Shown: positions 37,061 through 46,351 of the stretch, in pieces | Layout of the letters: every line of letters begins with the position of its first letter | How positions within the stretch are numbered: the stretch's first letter is position 1 | NCBI RefSeq assembly: GCF_012221945.1 | Contig: NZ_CP032549.1 | Coordinates: 1,240,001 to 1,304,000 of the forward strand | Source: Glutamicibacter mishrai | Lineage (GTDB): Bacteria; Actinomycetota; Actinomycetes; Actinomycetales; Micrococcaceae | Length of the DNA: 64,000 bases | Direction of reading: 5' to 3' | Position numbers and translations under genes: made by a program | Notes under the pieces: generated by a model | What the model was told of the DNA's origin: nothing | Databases searched by the model: none | What the model saw: only the letters and a program-made list of their open reading frames with translations

Positions 37061-38211
37061 CGGGCGTTCCCGTCTGCCGCAAAGGCTACCTGCACGCTGG
37101 TTCCGCCCAGCCGCGAGGCCCCCACCGTGCAGCTGGCGCCGAACTGCTTGGCACGCTCCTGCATTCCGCGGATCCCGTGGCCGGGCGTGCTGGCCTGCAG
37201 CCCGTCGCCGTCATCTTCAATGCTGACGTGTCCGGATTCCAGCTGCAGCACGATCCTGCTGGCGTGCGCATGGCGCAGTACATTGGTGACCGCTTCGCGC
37301 AGGATCCATGCCACATGCGAACGCAGCTGCATCGGGACCTGCTCGGCGGATCCGGCCACCGTGAATTCGAGGTTGTTGTCGTTGCAGGCCTTCCGCAGCT
37401 CAGCCAATTCCGCGGCCAGGTCCTGGCGGCTAAGCCCCTGCACCGTGGTGCGCACGGAGTCCAGCGCATCGACGGCCAAGGCGCTGAGCTGTTCCAGTTC
37501 GCCGCGGGCCCGGGCGTACTGCTCCTGGTCCAGCAGGCGCAGGGCCAGCTGCGCCTTCAGGTTCAATGCGGTGAGCGAATGGCCGATCCCATCATGCACG
37601 TCCCGGGCAACGCGTTCCTGTTCGGCGACCAGTAGGTAATCGCTGCGCATCTTTTCGGCTTCGGTCGAGCGCCGGATGGCCGCCACGGTGATCGCATATA
37701 CCACCATCAGCACGAGGTTCAGGCCGATCAGGAAGATCGCGTCCATGAACTGGCCGTAGATGATTGGCAACGCGAAGCTGAGCACCAGCACCGCCGAGTA
37801 GGCCGCGATGGCCCACCTCCTGCCCAGCAGGAAGATCGCGAAGGAGGTGATGAAAGGGAAAAGCCCCATGGTGGTCAACCCGACGACCGGGATGCCCAGC
37901 ACAATAATCGCGCAGAGCACCAGGAAGTTCACGTGCGCCCGGCGAGCACTGGTTCCGCCCTGCCCGATCTTCGAGGAGAATTTCGAATAGGACTGCAAAT
38001 ACACGGTGGCGAAGAGGGCAATCAGCGCCAAGCCGATGATCCGGGTGGGCAGCGAATAGTCCTCGACGAGCAGGTCCAGCACCGGGAAGACCAGGAAGAT
38101 CACCCAGACCCCGGCCACCAGCCAGCCTCGGCGATCCCAGAATTTCTGGTCTTCGTCGAGGCCGCAGAGCGGATCGTCCACCGGCGCGGAGCCAGGCTGG
38201 CGTGGGCTCAC
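37057..38211 (-). CDS. Sensor histidine kinase, DesK-like
   Basis: 384-residue membrane sensor kinase of the HisKA_3 family. The N-terminal half has several membrane helices; the phosphorylated histidine is in ARDVHDGIGHSLTAL, and the ATP-binding domain has LREAVTNVLRHAHAS and the glycine motif SIEDDGDGL. I take the GTG at 38211, which overlaps the stop of the upstream permease, as the start. The helical domain and the membrane-facing ABC exporter suggest that it senses membrane stress or an antimicrobial compound, as DesK-type kinases do; the signal is not known. Confidence 0.88.
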   Translation of the reverse strand: MSPRQPGSAPVDDPLCGLDEDQKFWDRRGWLVAGVWVIFLVFPVLDLLVEDYSLPTRIIGLALIALFATVYLQSYSKFSSKIGQGGTSARRAHVNFLVLCAIIVLGIPVVGLTTMGLFPFITSFAIFLLGRRWAIAAYSAVLVLSFALPIIYGQFMDAIFLIGLNLVLMVVYAITVAAIRRSTEAEKMRSDYLLVAEQERVARDVHDGIGHSLTALNLKAQLALRLLDQEQYARARGELEQLSALAVDALDSVRTTVQGLSRQDLAAELAELRKACNDNNLEFTVAGSAEQVPMQLRSHVAWILREAVTNVLRHAHASRIVLQLESGHVSIEDDGDGLQASTPGHGIRGMQERAKQFGASCTVGASRLGGTSVQVAFAADGNAR

Positions 38212-38963
38212 TGGCGCGCCTTGGCCTTGCGGGTGGCGAGAACCGCGAAGAGAACGAAGATGAGTGCCCATGCCACTAGATTAGCGGTTGGGACCCACAA
38301 CGCATCCGGTGCCATATCGACCCCGGCAGGCATGTCCTTGAGCAATGGGTAGCGGGCCAGCGCGACGTAGCCATACATCGGGGTGAAGCGGGCCGCGTCG
38401 AGCATGCCTCCTTCCAGAGGCATGAACACGTTGCCGAAGAAGGCGAAGAACACCATCAGTCCCGAGGCCAGGCCCAGGGCCGATTCGGATTTGAACACCA
38501 TGCCCACCCCGATCCCGTAGCAGGCGAAGATCATGGCACCGAGCAGGATGATCAGGTAGCTCGCGACCCAGATCCAGCCTTCTTGCGCTTCGGCTCCGGT
38601 AGCGGCGCCCAGGGCGAAGACTAGCGCTGCCGAGGCGCCGGCAACGGTGGCCGCGACTATCATCTTGCTGCTGACGAACATGCTCGGCGGCATTTTTGTC
38701 AGCGAAATTTGCCGGCCCCACCCCTGCATGGTCTCGGTGGCCACGGTGCCAGCGATGGCCACGGTGCTGACTGCCGCTCCGTAGGCCGCCATGGAAATCA
38801 TCAGATAGAACTTCACGTTGCCGGCGCCGAGCTCGAACTCGGTGTAGCTGGGGATGCTGCCGAACAGGATGTACATTGCCGCAGGCAGCAGCAGGGCGAA
38901 GATCAGGTTGTATCCGTCGCGGAAGTGCCGCGCGAATTCCACGCGGATGTAGGTGCTCATCAT
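38208..38963 (-). CDS. ABC-2 type exporter permease
   Basis: 251-residue integral membrane protein of the ABC-2 family, with six predicted helices (LIFALLLPAAMYILFGSIP; YLIILLGAMIFACYGIG; WALIFVLFAVLATRKAK). It forms the channel of an exporter with the ATPase encoded upstream, whose stop overlaps its ATG. The substrate could be a lipid, peptide or drug. Proteins of this arrangement often give resistance to antimicrobials sensed by the adjacent kinase. Confidence 0.87.
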   Translation of the reverse strand: MMSTYIRVEFARHFRDGYNLIFALLLPAAMYILFGSIPSYTEFELGAGNVKFYLMISMAAYGAAVSTVAIAGTVATETMQGWGRQISLTKMPPSMFVSSKMIVAATVAGASAALVFALGAATGAEAQEGWIWVASYLIILLGAMIFACYGIGVGMVFKSESALGLASGLMVFFAFFGNVFMPLEGGMLDAARFTPMYGYVALARYPLLKDMPAGVDMAPDALWVPTANLVAWALIFVLFAVLATRKAKARQ

Positions 38964-39877
38964 GATGGGTCCTTGGTCAGTTGGATGAAGGCGTCTTCGA
39001 GGCTCGGGGAGGAAATTTCCAGGTCGTAGCCTTGGTACTCGGTCAGGAGGGCGGCTGCGAAGCTGTCGGAGTCGGAGCTGCGGAAGGCGAAGCGCAAGCC
39101 ATTGCGTTCAGCCACCTGCACCGAATCGCTGGAGGCGGCGGCTCGTTCGGCATGCTCGGCCGAGGGGAAGGAAGCGCTGACGGTGCGTCCGGAGATGAGC
39201 TTGCGCAGATCCTCGGTGGCGCCGTCGGCGACGATGAGCCCGTGGTTCATCAGCACGGTGCGTTCTGCGAAGTTCTGCGCTTCTTCCAAATAGTGCGTGG
39301 CGAAGATGACGGTGCGTCCTTCGGTGGCTTCGACGCGCATTGCGGCCCAGAAATCCCGGCGGGCCATCACGTCCATCCCTGCAGTAGGCTCATCGAGGAT
39401 CAGCACATCCGGATCCGGCAGCAACGCCAACGCGAACTTGATGCGCTGCTGCTCGCCGCCCGAGCATTTGCCCACGCGCCGCTTGGCGATCTTGTCCAGT
39501 CCGGTGCGTTCCATGACCTCACCAATGCGATCTGCCTGCTCATGCATGTGGGCGATGACCGACACCGTTTCCTTGACGGTCATGTCGCGCAGCAGCCCGC
39601 CGGTTTGCAGCACTGCCGAGACCCTGCCAGCCAGGACCGCCTGGCGCGGGTCCAAGCCGAGGATTTGAGCCGATCCCTCGGTGGGCTGGGTCAGGCCGAG
39701 GATCATGTCCACGGTTGTAGTCTTGCCGGCTCCGTTGGGCCCCAAGAAGGCCACGATCTGACCGGTCTGGATCTGCAGGTCGATGCCCTTGACGGCTTCG
39801 ACCTTGCTGCGCGGCGTTGAGAAGGTCTTCTTCAAGCCGCTGAGCGAAACTGCATTGGTTTTAGTCAGCGTTTCCAT
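38960..39877 (-). CDS. ABC transporter ATP-binding protein
   Basis: 305-residue ATPase of the DrrA/exporter class. Walker A is GPNGAGKTTT, the signature is CSGGEQQR (a cysteine in place of leucine), and Walker B is LILDEPTAGMD. It is the first gene of a four-gene minus-strand operon: ATPase, permease, histidine kinase, response regulator. A strong inverted repeat lies about 46 bases upstream. It drives export by the following permease. Confidence 0.93.
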   Translation of the reverse strand: METLTKTNAVSLSGLKKTFSTPRSKVEAVKGIDLQIQTGQIVAFLGPNGAGKTTTVDMILGLTQPTEGSAQILGLDPRQAVLAGRVSAVLQTGGLLRDMTVKETVSVIAHMHEQADRIGEVMERTGLDKIAKRRVGKCSGGEQQRIKFALALLPDPDVLILDEPTAGMDVMARRDFWAAMRVEATEGRTVIFATHYLEEAQNFAERTVLMNHGLIVADGATEDLRKLISGRTVSASFPSAEHAERAAASSDSVQVAERNGLRFAFRSSDSDSFAAALLTEYQGYDLEISSPSLEDAFIQLTKDPS

Positions 39878-40192
39878 GACTCCCAGTTTTCTCCGTTTGC
39901 CAGGTAGGCAGAAGAGCAGAAAGTCATGGGTTGCCCATGACCGTTGTCATGGACCAATACCAGTTGCTCGACGCATCTATGCTGATCATTGCTTGAAAAC
40001 CTGCTGTGAGCTTGGCAACTCGCCGCTGGGCGATGCGCCTTCGCCTCGGTATGCAAGCCCTGGGAAATGCCATGATCCTCCGGGTCAACGACCAAATTGG
40101 AAATTTCCGCCCTTGTGGTCGGGTTATCCCCCATCAGGCTTTACGGATTCCTCTCTGGGAAACTCACAGCGTATTCCCGTAGGATTTTTCCT
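39878..40192. promoter_or_regulatory. Divergent region with an inverted repeat in front of the ABC operon
   Basis: A 315-base stretch without a gene. At 39923-39941 lies GTCATGGG-TTG-CCCATGAC, an 8-bp perfect inverted repeat with a 3-base gap. A further GTCATGG copy follows at 39946-39952. Such repeats suit a NarL/DesR-type regulator, and the ABC operon encodes one. The rest holds the leader of the rightward DedA gene; I see nothing else in it. Confidence 0.45.
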
Positions 40193-40894
40193 GTGCTAGA
40201 TCATTCTTCTTTTCTTTCCTTCGTGACGGATTATGCGTCGCCGACCATTGGCGCGGCCTTTCTGCCAGACTGGTTGAACCCTGCCGTCTTCCTGAATAAC
40301 CCGGACCTCGGCCCATGGGTACTGTTGCTGGTGTGCGCCATTGTCTTCGCTGAGACCGGTTTGCTGGTGGGATTCTTCCTACCCGGCGATTCGATGCTCT
40401 TCACCGTCGGCATGCTCATCGCCACCGGCACTATCCATATCCCGCTGTGGCTTTTCTGCGCCGCGATCTTCGTCTGCGCCTTCGCCGGCGACCAAACCGG
40501 CTACCTGATCGGCAGGAAGTCCGGACCGGCCATCTTCAACAAGCCGGATTCGCGCTTCTTCTCGCAAAAGAATGTTGAACGCGCCCACGAATTCTTCGAG
40601 AAGTTCGGTGGCCGCGCAGTGATCCTGGCACGCTTTGTCCCTGTGGTTCGCACCTTCGTCCCGGTCATCGCCGGCGTGGCCAAGATGGACCACAAGACCT
40701 TCATCAGCTTCAACCTGATCGGCGCCGCCCTCTGGGGCATCGGCGTCACCCTGCTGGGTTACTGGCTGGGACAGTTCACCTGGATCGAAGAGAATATCGA
40801 CATCATCTTCATCCTGATCGTGCTCATCTCGGTGATCCCGATCGGCATCGAACTGCTCAAGGCCCGCAAGCCGAATAAGAAGATCGAAGACTAG
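40193..40894 (+). CDS. DedA-family membrane protein
   Basis: 233-residue DedA protein with about five hydrophobic segments. The family core is visible: FAETGLLVGFFLPGDSMLF, GYLIGRKSGPAIF and FGGRAVILARFVPVVRTFVPVIAGVAKM. These proteins are thought to move undecaprenyl phosphate or phospholipids across the membrane. I take the GTG at 40193, with AGGA eight bases before it; the longer frame from 40097 adds residues with no such site. Its stop lies close to the convergent DUF2695 gene. Confidence 0.9.
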   Translation: MLDHSSFLSFVTDYASPTIGAAFLPDWLNPAVFLNNPDLGPWVLLLVCAIVFAETGLLVGFFLPGDSMLFTVGMLIATGTIHIPLWLFCAAIFVCAFAGDQTGYLIGRKSGPAIFNKPDSRFFSQKNVERAHEFFEKFGGRAVILARFVPVVRTFVPVIAGVAKMDHKTFISFNLIGAALWGIGVTLLGYWLGQFTWIEENIDIIFILIVLISVIPIGIELLKARKPNKKIED

Positions 40895-40896
40895 TT

Positions 40897-41253
40897 TCAA
40901 GCACTTCGGCGGCCGAAACGACCGCCGCCCCACTGTACGCCGCGGCGCATCAACCAATTTTCGCAAGGTTGGATGGTGCCGCGGCGTACTCCTTTGCAGA
41001 GAAGATCCTCGCCTGCATCGATCAGGCGCATCACCTCGGTGGTGGCCGGGCGCACCACATTGAGCAGGACTTCGCAGTCGCAGTATCCGCCGAGCACCCG
41101 GACTTTCTTCTCCAGCGCGCTGGCTCGCGGTGCGCATTCATCACGATAGAAGCCCAGCATCCGCAGGCTCCCGTCGCAGGCCACATCCGAGGCCACCCGA
41201 TAGAGGTAGCACGGAAGGCATTCGTGGATCACAGGCCTGGGCAATTCGGACAT
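40897..41253 (-). CDS. DUF2695 small protein
   Basis: 118-residue basic protein, probably of the DUF2695 family, with several cysteines (HECLPCYLYRVASDVACDG; GYCDCEVLLNVV). The start follows AAGGAG. It has no known function. Cysteine spacing suggests metal binding or disulfides, but there is no signal peptide. It converges with the DedA gene, just 2 bases apart. Confidence 0.65.
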   Translation of the reverse strand: MSELPRPVIHECLPCYLYRVASDVACDGSLRMLGFYRDECAPRASALEKKVRVLGGYCDCEVLLNVVRPATTEVMRLIDAGEDLLCKGVRRGTIQPCENWLMRRGVQWGGGRFGRRSA

Positions 41254-41270
41254 CAGAACTCCTTAGTGCG

Positions 41271-41310
41271 GTAGTGGCGAGGGCGGTGCCTTCACCGCTC
41301 TCGCCACTAC
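41271..41310. terminator. Strong hairpin after the aminotransferase gene
   Basis: An 18-bp stem (17 Watson-Crick pairs and one G-T wobble, 41271-41288 with 41293-41310) with a CCTT loop. It lies 53 bases after the stop of the leftward aminotransferase gene, upstream of the DUF2695 gene. Confidence 0.75.
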
Positions 41311-41362
41311 TGTCCGCTGATGCTCGTCCTGTCCGAAGCCATGAACCGCGAATTGTGGACAT

Positions 41363-42559
41363 CTAGCTCACCGCGAGGCTCCTGCGCAAAAACGCGTCCA
41401 CCCGTTCCAAGGCCTCGGCCACGCGCTCATAACCGGCGGCGAAGGACAGCCGCATGAACAAATGCCCGTCGAAGGGGTCGAAGTCCCCGCCGGGTGTGAG
41501 AGCCACATGCGCATTCTCCAGGACTTCTTGGCAGAAGCCGATGGCCGAACCGAAGTGATCGAGCACTTCGGCAGCCAGCTTGCCGTAGAGGTAGAACGCC
41601 CCATCGGCCGGCGCGGCCTGCTCGATGCCGAGCTTGTCCAGGCTGCCCAGAACCAGCTCGCGGGTGCGCGCGAATTCCTTGACCCGCGCGTCCGCTTCCT
41701 CCAGGCTCTGCGGGGTGAAGGCGGCGACCGCGGCACGCTGGGCCGGGGCGGGCGCGCAGAGGGCCAGGTTGGAAGCCAGCGCATCCACGGCCGGCAGCAG
41801 ATCATCGGGGACGATCATCCAGCCCAGGCGCCAACCGGTCATGCCCCAGTATTTCGAGAAGGATGAGACCACTATCGAGGTCTGCGAAAACTCCCACGAG
41901 GTGTGCCCCTGGCGCTGCGGATCGAATTCGATGCCGTGGTAGATTTCGTCGCTGATCAGCCGGACATCATGGGCTTGGCACCATAACGCCAGCTCCTGCA
42001 GCTCCTGGGCGCTGAACATGGTGCCGGTGGGGTTGTTCGGCGAGGCCACCACCAAGCCGTCAAGGCGTCCGTGCTCTGCCAGCACCTGTTCCAGGTTCGC
42101 GATGGTCGGCTGGAATCGCTGTTCGGCAGTGGTCGCCACGTCCACGACCGCCAGTCCCAGGGCACGAAGAATATTGGCATAGGCCGGATAGCCGGGGCGG
42201 GCCAGCGCCACGACATCGCCCGCGTCGAAAGCGGCGAGGAAGGCAAGCTGGAAGGCGCCGGAGGACCCGGTGGTCATCACGAAGTTCTTCGCCGGGATCT
42301 GCACGCCGTATCGCCGGTGATAATGCTCGGCGAGGGCTTGACGGGTTTCGGCCAGCCCGGCCGTAGAGGTGTAGCCGAAGTCGGCCTGCTCGCCATGCAG
42401 CTGGGCCGCGAGCTGGTTGACCGCGGCCGGCGCTCCGCCGCCTGGTTCGCCGACACACAGGGAGATCACGTCGTGGCCGGCCTGCCGCATCCGGGTGACC
42501 TGTTCGACGATCTGCATCACTTCAAAGGGCGCGACCTTGGCGCGCTGGGATACCTGCAC
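41363..42559 (-). CDS. PLP-dependent class I/II aminotransferase
   Basis: 398-residue aspartate-aminotransferase-fold enzyme. The PLP lysine is in SFSKYWGMTGWRLGW, with the Asn-Pro-Thr-Gly stretch in SPNNPTGTM and the Asp-x-Tyr of DEIYHGIEF. The start is taken as GTG at 42559, with GAGGAC six bases before it; homologs start at the same VSQRAKVAPFEV. The ATG at 42619 would add 20 residues of weak character. It transfers amino groups between an amino acid and a 2-oxo acid; the specific pair is not known. Confidence 0.9.
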   Translation of the reverse strand: MQVSQRAKVAPFEVMQIVEQVTRMRQAGHDVISLCVGEPGGGAPAAVNQLAAQLHGEQADFGYTSTAGLAETRQALAEHYHRRYGVQIPAKNFVMTTGSSGAFQLAFLAAFDAGDVVALARPGYPAYANILRALGLAVVDVATTAEQRFQPTIANLEQVLAEHGRLDGLVVASPNNPTGTMFSAQELQELALWCQAHDVRLISDEIYHGIEFDPQRQGHTSWEFSQTSIVVSSFSKYWGMTGWRLGWMIVPDDLLPAVDALASNLALCAPAPAQRAAVAAFTPQSLEEADARVKEFARTRELVLGSLDKLGIEQAAPADGAFYLYGKLAAEVLDHFGSAIGFCQEVLENAHVALTPGGDFDPFDGHLFMRLSFAAGYERVAEALERVDAFLRRSLAVS

Positions 42560-42652
42560 TGTAGCGTCCTCACTAGTTGCTGGCGCGGATCGCTCCGCAT
42601 GGCTGCTCCAGCCTTCCATGCTACATCGGCGATCCCACCAGCCACCTAGCGG

Positions 42653-43777
42653 TTACACCGGCTGGCGGCGCACCAGGCGCAGCACGGTCTTGGCCAGCAT
42701 CAGAACCAGGAGCAGGATCCCGACGTAGCCGTTGATCACGTAGACCAGGTTGACCATCTGCGAGAACGGCAGCATCAGGCCGATGATGGTTCCGGCAATG
42801 GCCAGGATGACGGTGAGATATTTGAAGCCCGGGGTCTTATCGGCGTAGAACCTCGATGAGACGGTCCACAGCAGCGGCACCGCGGTGGTGTAGATGCCGG
42901 CGAGGATCATGACCGAAATGCCGGCAGCCAGGATCGGGCTGATGTCGGTGGCCAGCACCAGCATCGGGATCTCGGTTCCGCCCACGCGGGTGATGTTGGC
43001 CAGCAGGCCCAAGCCGACGATGACGCAGGCCAGCGAGAAGACGGTTGCGCCGCTCAGTGCCCCGGCCACGGCTTCCTTGCGGTTGCGCGCGCTCTTGCCC
43101 AGGGCGGTCAGGAAGGCTGCCAGCCACAGCATGCAGAAGCCGACATAGGACAGGCCTGACATGAACCAGTTGGTGGATGCCTGGGTCAGCTCCAGGGTCG
43201 GCAGCAGTGCTTGGCCTTCGGCGATGCCGCTGGGGTTGCGCAGGATTCCCAGCAGTCCCAGCCCGACGGCCACGACCACGATCAAGGGGCCGATTTTGCC
43301 GATGACGTCAACGAGGTTCTTCAGGCCGAACCAGACGCTGAGCCCCACCACGATCGCCAGGCCGACGCCGCCGACGTAATTGGATAGCCCGTAGTGTTCT
43401 TCGAAGACCGCGCCGGCGCCGGCCACCATGACGGTGAAGCTCAGGAAGACGAACAGGATGGAGAAGTAGTCGAAGAAGGTGCCCAGGTATTTTCCGCAGT
43501 AGTAGTGGAAGATCTTCGAGGGCTTCTCGAATTTCTTGGCCTGGCCGACCACGAAGAATTCCACTGCCACATAGCTCATGAGCAGCAGGACCAGCGCGCC
43601 GGTCCCGAAGACTCCTGCATAGCCGTAGGAGGTGAAGTACTGCAGGATCTCTTGTCCGGTGGCGAATCCTGAGCCGATCAGGAATGCGATGATGGCTCCG
43701 GCGTAGGTGACCACGCGCAGCGCGGAACCCTTGGATGCTATTGCTTCGTGGACTTGCGGGGTGGAGGTGCTGGGCAT
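42653..43777 (-). CDS. YkvI-like polytopic membrane transporter
   Basis: 374-residue protein with 10-12 membrane helices and sequence similar to the YkvI group of amino-acid-type transporters (AGAIIAFLIGSGFATGQEILQYF near the start, read in parts). The ATG at 43777 has GGGAGA before it. The homologs are hypothetical and no ligand is assigned. It stands just before the aminotransferase on the same strand, 93 bases away, so an amino acid is a fair guess. Confidence 0.78.
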   Translation of the reverse strand: MPSTSTPQVHEAIASKGSALRVVTYAGAIIAFLIGSGFATGQEILQYFTSYGYAGVFGTGALVLLLMSYVAVEFFVVGQAKKFEKPSKIFHYYCGKYLGTFFDYFSILFVFLSFTVMVAGAGAVFEEHYGLSNYVGGVGLAIVVGLSVWFGLKNLVDVIGKIGPLIVVVAVGLGLLGILRNPSGIAEGQALLPTLELTQASTNWFMSGLSYVGFCMLWLAAFLTALGKSARNRKEAVAGALSGATVFSLACVIVGLGLLANITRVGGTEIPMLVLATDISPILAAGISVMILAGIYTTAVPLLWTVSSRFYADKTPGFKYLTVILAIAGTIIGLMLPFSQMVNLVYVINGYVGILLLVLMLAKTVLRLVRRQPV

Positions 43778-43810
43778 GGAAAATCTCCCGTGATGATGCA
43801 AAGCGATGAG

Positions 43811-43860
43811 TGATATATCAATATGGCATCAAAGCTATGCGGGAAGAAGTGGCACGTCAA
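43811..43860 (-). promoter_or_regulatory. Promoter and palindrome of the YkvI-like gene
   Basis: On the minus strand, -35 TTGACG (43860-43855), a 17-base spacer and -10 TAGCTT (43837-43832). The perfect palindrome TGATATATCA (43811-43820) sits a few bases downstream of the expected start, as a repressor site would. The regulator is unknown. Confidence 0.45.
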
Positions 43861-44025
43861 GGGGTACTGGGCAAGTGGCGGCACAGTTCTCGCAGTTGTA
43901 ACACGCCTGAGAAATCCCGAACATCTGCCCCGCGCTGATGCTTGTTAAAGGGCAGGCGAACGGGGAGACTGTAACCAGAGACCTCAGGCTGCACAGGCGG
44001 CCATCGGCGGAAAGCAGGAGAAGCG

Positions 44026-44283
44026 TTGAGCGAGCAAAAAGTATTTCATGCCGTTGTCGGCAAAGAGGGCGGCTGGTGGAACATCTGGGTTCCCGAACTG
44101 GACCAGGTCACCTGCACCCGAAAGTCCCGCAAGATCGCCAGCTACACCCGCACCCTGATCGCGGCGATCCTCGGCATCCCCGAGTCATCCTTCCGCGTGG
44201 AGCGGGAATTGGTCAGCGCCGCCGAGTTCGAGCGCCGCTACACCGCTGCAGTTCGCGGCACCGACGCGCAGGAAAAACTATAG
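44026..44283 (+). CDS. Small HicB-like protein without a toxin partner
   Basis: 85-residue protein starting at a TTG with AGGAG five or six bases before it. The region from FHAVVGKEGGWWNIWVPELDQV resembles the partly degenerate RNase-H-like fold of HicB antitoxins (VPELD motif). No HicA toxin is next to it, and there is no DNA-binding C-terminus. Homologs are hypothetical in related genera. It ends close to a strong terminator shared with rlmN. Confidence 0.55.
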   Translation: MSEQKVFHAVVGKEGGWWNIWVPELDQVTCTRKSRKIASYTRTLIAAILGIPESSFRVERELVSAAEFERRYTAAVRGTDAQEKL

Positions 44284-44306
44284 GACCCGCGTTGGCAGCT
44301 TAAAGC

Positions 44307-44338
44307 AAAAATTGGGGCCCGGTCTGGCCCCAATTTTT
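44307..44338. terminator. Bidirectional terminator between the HicB-like gene and rlmN
   Basis: A perfect 13-bp stem (AAAAATTGGGGCC with GGCCCCAATTTTT), a 6-base loop, and T-runs on both strands. It is a canonical intrinsic terminator for both convergent genes. Confidence 0.92.
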
Positions 44339-44344
44339 TGTTGG

Positions 44345-45643
44345 CTACTTGTCGCCGTCGGCTGCCAGCTGGCCGCAGGCGCCGTCGATTTCCTTGCCGC
44401 GGGTATCACGCAATGTGGTTGGCACGCCGAGCTCATCGAGGCGGCGAACGAACTTCGAGGTGATGTCCGGCTCGCTGCGGGTCCAGATGGAACCGGGTAC
44501 CGGGTTCAACGGAATCGGGTTCACGTGGACCCAGCCGCGTCCGCGGGCGTTGAGCTTCTTAGCCAGCATTTCGGCACGCCATTCGTGATCGTTCATATCC
44601 TTGATCAGCGCGTACTCGATGGAAACGCGGCGACCGGTCTTCACGTAGTAGTCGTACGCGGCATCCAGTGCTTCGTCGACCTTCCAGCGCGAATTCACCG
44701 GGATCAGTTCGTCGCGCAGCTCGTCATCCGGCGCGTGCAGGGACAGTGCGAAGGTCACCGGGACGTTCTCGTCGGCCAGCTTGCGGATGGCCGGGACCAG
44801 GCCCACGGTGGAAACGGTGATGCCGCGGGCGCTCATGCCCAGGCCCTCGGGTGCTTCGGCAACCATGCGGTGCACGGCGTTCATGACGCGCTTGTAGTTG
44901 GCCAGCGGCTCGCCCATGCCCATGAACACGATGTTGCCAACGCGCTCATCCGGGTGCTTCTGGCCGCCCAGGCCGCCTTCGGCGATCACGCGGTTAGCCT
45001 GGACGATCTGGTCCAGGATCTCCGCGGTGGACATGTTGCGGGTCAAACCAGCCTGGCCGGTGGCGCAGAACGGGCAGTTCATGCCGCAACCGCACTGCGA
45101 GGAGATGCACAGGGTGATGCGGTTCGGGTAGCGCATCAGCACGGACTCGACGAGCGAACCGTCGAAGAGGCGCCATAGGAACTTGATGGTCTTGCCATCA
45201 TCGGTCTCCAGGCGCTTCACCTCGGTGAGCAGCTTCGGGAACATGGCGTTGACCAATTCCTCGCGGCGTTCCTTGGGAAGATCGCTCATCTTCTCCGGAT
45301 CGGTGGTGTAGTGCTGGAAGTAATGCACGGAGAGCTGCTTGGCACGGAATGCCGGCAGGCCCAATGCCTTCAGCTCAGCCTGGCGCTCAGCAAGGGTGAG
45401 ATCGGCCAGGTGCGTTGGCGGCTGGGAGACGCGGCGCTTGGTGGAGAACTGCAGCTCCGGACGGCCATCGGCGCCCATCTCCTGCTTCCAGCCTTCGGCG
45501 GTTGGGATAACCTGCGAACGGCCTTCGGCTTCGGCGCGGGATTTGGAAATACGCAACTGCTGGGCACGCTGAGCAGCGGCCTGCTCGGTACGCAGTGCCT
45601 TGCGCTCAACGGCGGTCAGTGTGGTGGAATCGCTGGAAGTCAT
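44345..45643 (-). CDS. rlmN: Dual-specificity rRNA/tRNA adenine C2-methyltransferase RlmN
   Basis: 432-residue radical-SAM methyltransferase that modifies A2503 of 23S rRNA and A37 of some tRNAs. The FeS motif C-x3-C-x2-C is in [11 protein letters not shown], and [13 protein letters not shown] and the cysteine in [15 protein letters not shown] agree with the family. The first 70 residues, rich in Ala, Arg and Gln, are an extension beyond the usual length (about 365-385). A start nearer [18 protein letters not shown] is possible, but the frame is open and basic. Confidence 0.95.
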   Translation of the reverse strand: MTSSDSTTLTAVERKALRTEQAAAQRAQQLRISKSRAEAEGRSQVIPTAEGWKQEMGADGRPELQFSTKRRVSQPPTHLADLTLAERQAELKALGLPAFRAKQLSVHYFQHYTTDPEKMSDLPKERREELVNAMFPKLLTEVKRLETDDGKTIKFLWRLFDGSLVESVLMRYPNRITLCISSQCGCGMNCPFCATGQAGLTRNMSTAEILDQIVQANRVIAEGGLGGQKHPDERVGNIVFMGMGEPLANYKRVMNAVHRMVAEAPEGLGMSARGITVSTVGLVPAIRKLADENVPVTFALSLHAPDDELRDELIPVNSRWKVDEALDAAYDYYVKTGRRVSIEYALIKDMNDHEWRAEMLAKKLNARGRGWVHVNPIPLNPVPGSIWTRSEPDITSKFVRRLDELGVPTTLRDTRGKEIDGACGQLAADGDK

Positions 45644-45754
45644 TACTACCTATTGTTTCACGTATCCGTGCAGGATTGGCGGTGAGTTTGGGCACGCGAT
45701 AATGGTGCTGCACCGCCAGCTTAGCGACAGCGCAGCACCACATGATTCGAGCGT

Positions 45755-46351
45755 CTAGTACTTGTAGGTTTCCTTCAGGTGGCCGATCGTGCCGACAGCT
45801 CCGGTCACATCAAATCCACCGAGTTGACCAGTGGCCACCGTGGCAGAACGCTCCTTGCTCCAATGCCAAAACCCGCCTTGCTTTTCTTGATTGATGACAG
45901 CATCTCCAACGGCTTGCATTGTGACATCGAGTTGCAAGGCTTCGCCCCAGATCGGCTCTCCTGTTTCAGTTTCGCCATTGTAGATTCTCAATTCCCCATT
46001 GACGCTCGCAGCAGAGAGCCGTCGGTCGATATCTACGCTGAGCTCTTCGTCAAGCATCCCCACCGCCCCGAGGATTTCGCAACCGTTATTCGGATCCCAA
46101 GACGGACTCTGCCCTTCAGGACAATCAAAGTTAACAACCGTGGCATCGCCCGTGCCATCGGTCCTGGCGTAGAAAGTGATCACGCGGGAATTCCCGGCAA
46201 AACCTTCAACAACCCCGACCTGCGATACCTCGCCCATCACCCAGGTGACTTCCGTCTTCTGTGGCGGCGCCGCGGCGGATGGGACGAGTGCAGTTGCTAC
46301 TAGAGCCAATGCTCCAGTGGCGGACGCAAGCCCGCGATAAATCTTATGCAT
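45755..46351 (-). CDS. Secreted protein of unknown function
   Basis: 198-residue protein with a typical signal peptide (MHKIYRGLASATGALALVATALVPSAAA, read in parts) and the rest soluble, with two cysteines in NFDCPEGQSPSWDPNNGCE that may pair. The region around it is AT-richer than the average of the window, which may mark transfer. I do not recognise a family. It is a single-gene unit, with its own promoter region to the right. Confidence 0.6.
   Translation of the reverse strand: MHKIYRGLASATGALALVATALVPSAAAPPQKTEVTWVMGEVSQVGVVEGFAGNSRVITFYARTDGTGDATVVNFDCPEGQSPSWDPNNGCEILGAVGMLDEELSVDIDRRLSAASVNGELRIYNGETETGEPIWGEALQLDVTMQAVGDAVINQEKQGGFWHWSKERSATVATGQLGGFDVTGAVGTIGHLKETYKY

Noticed and set aside
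44026..44283. Complete HicAB toxin-antitoxin pair
   Set aside because: No HicA-like gene (small basic protein with a dsRNA-binding-like fold) is adjacent on either strand.
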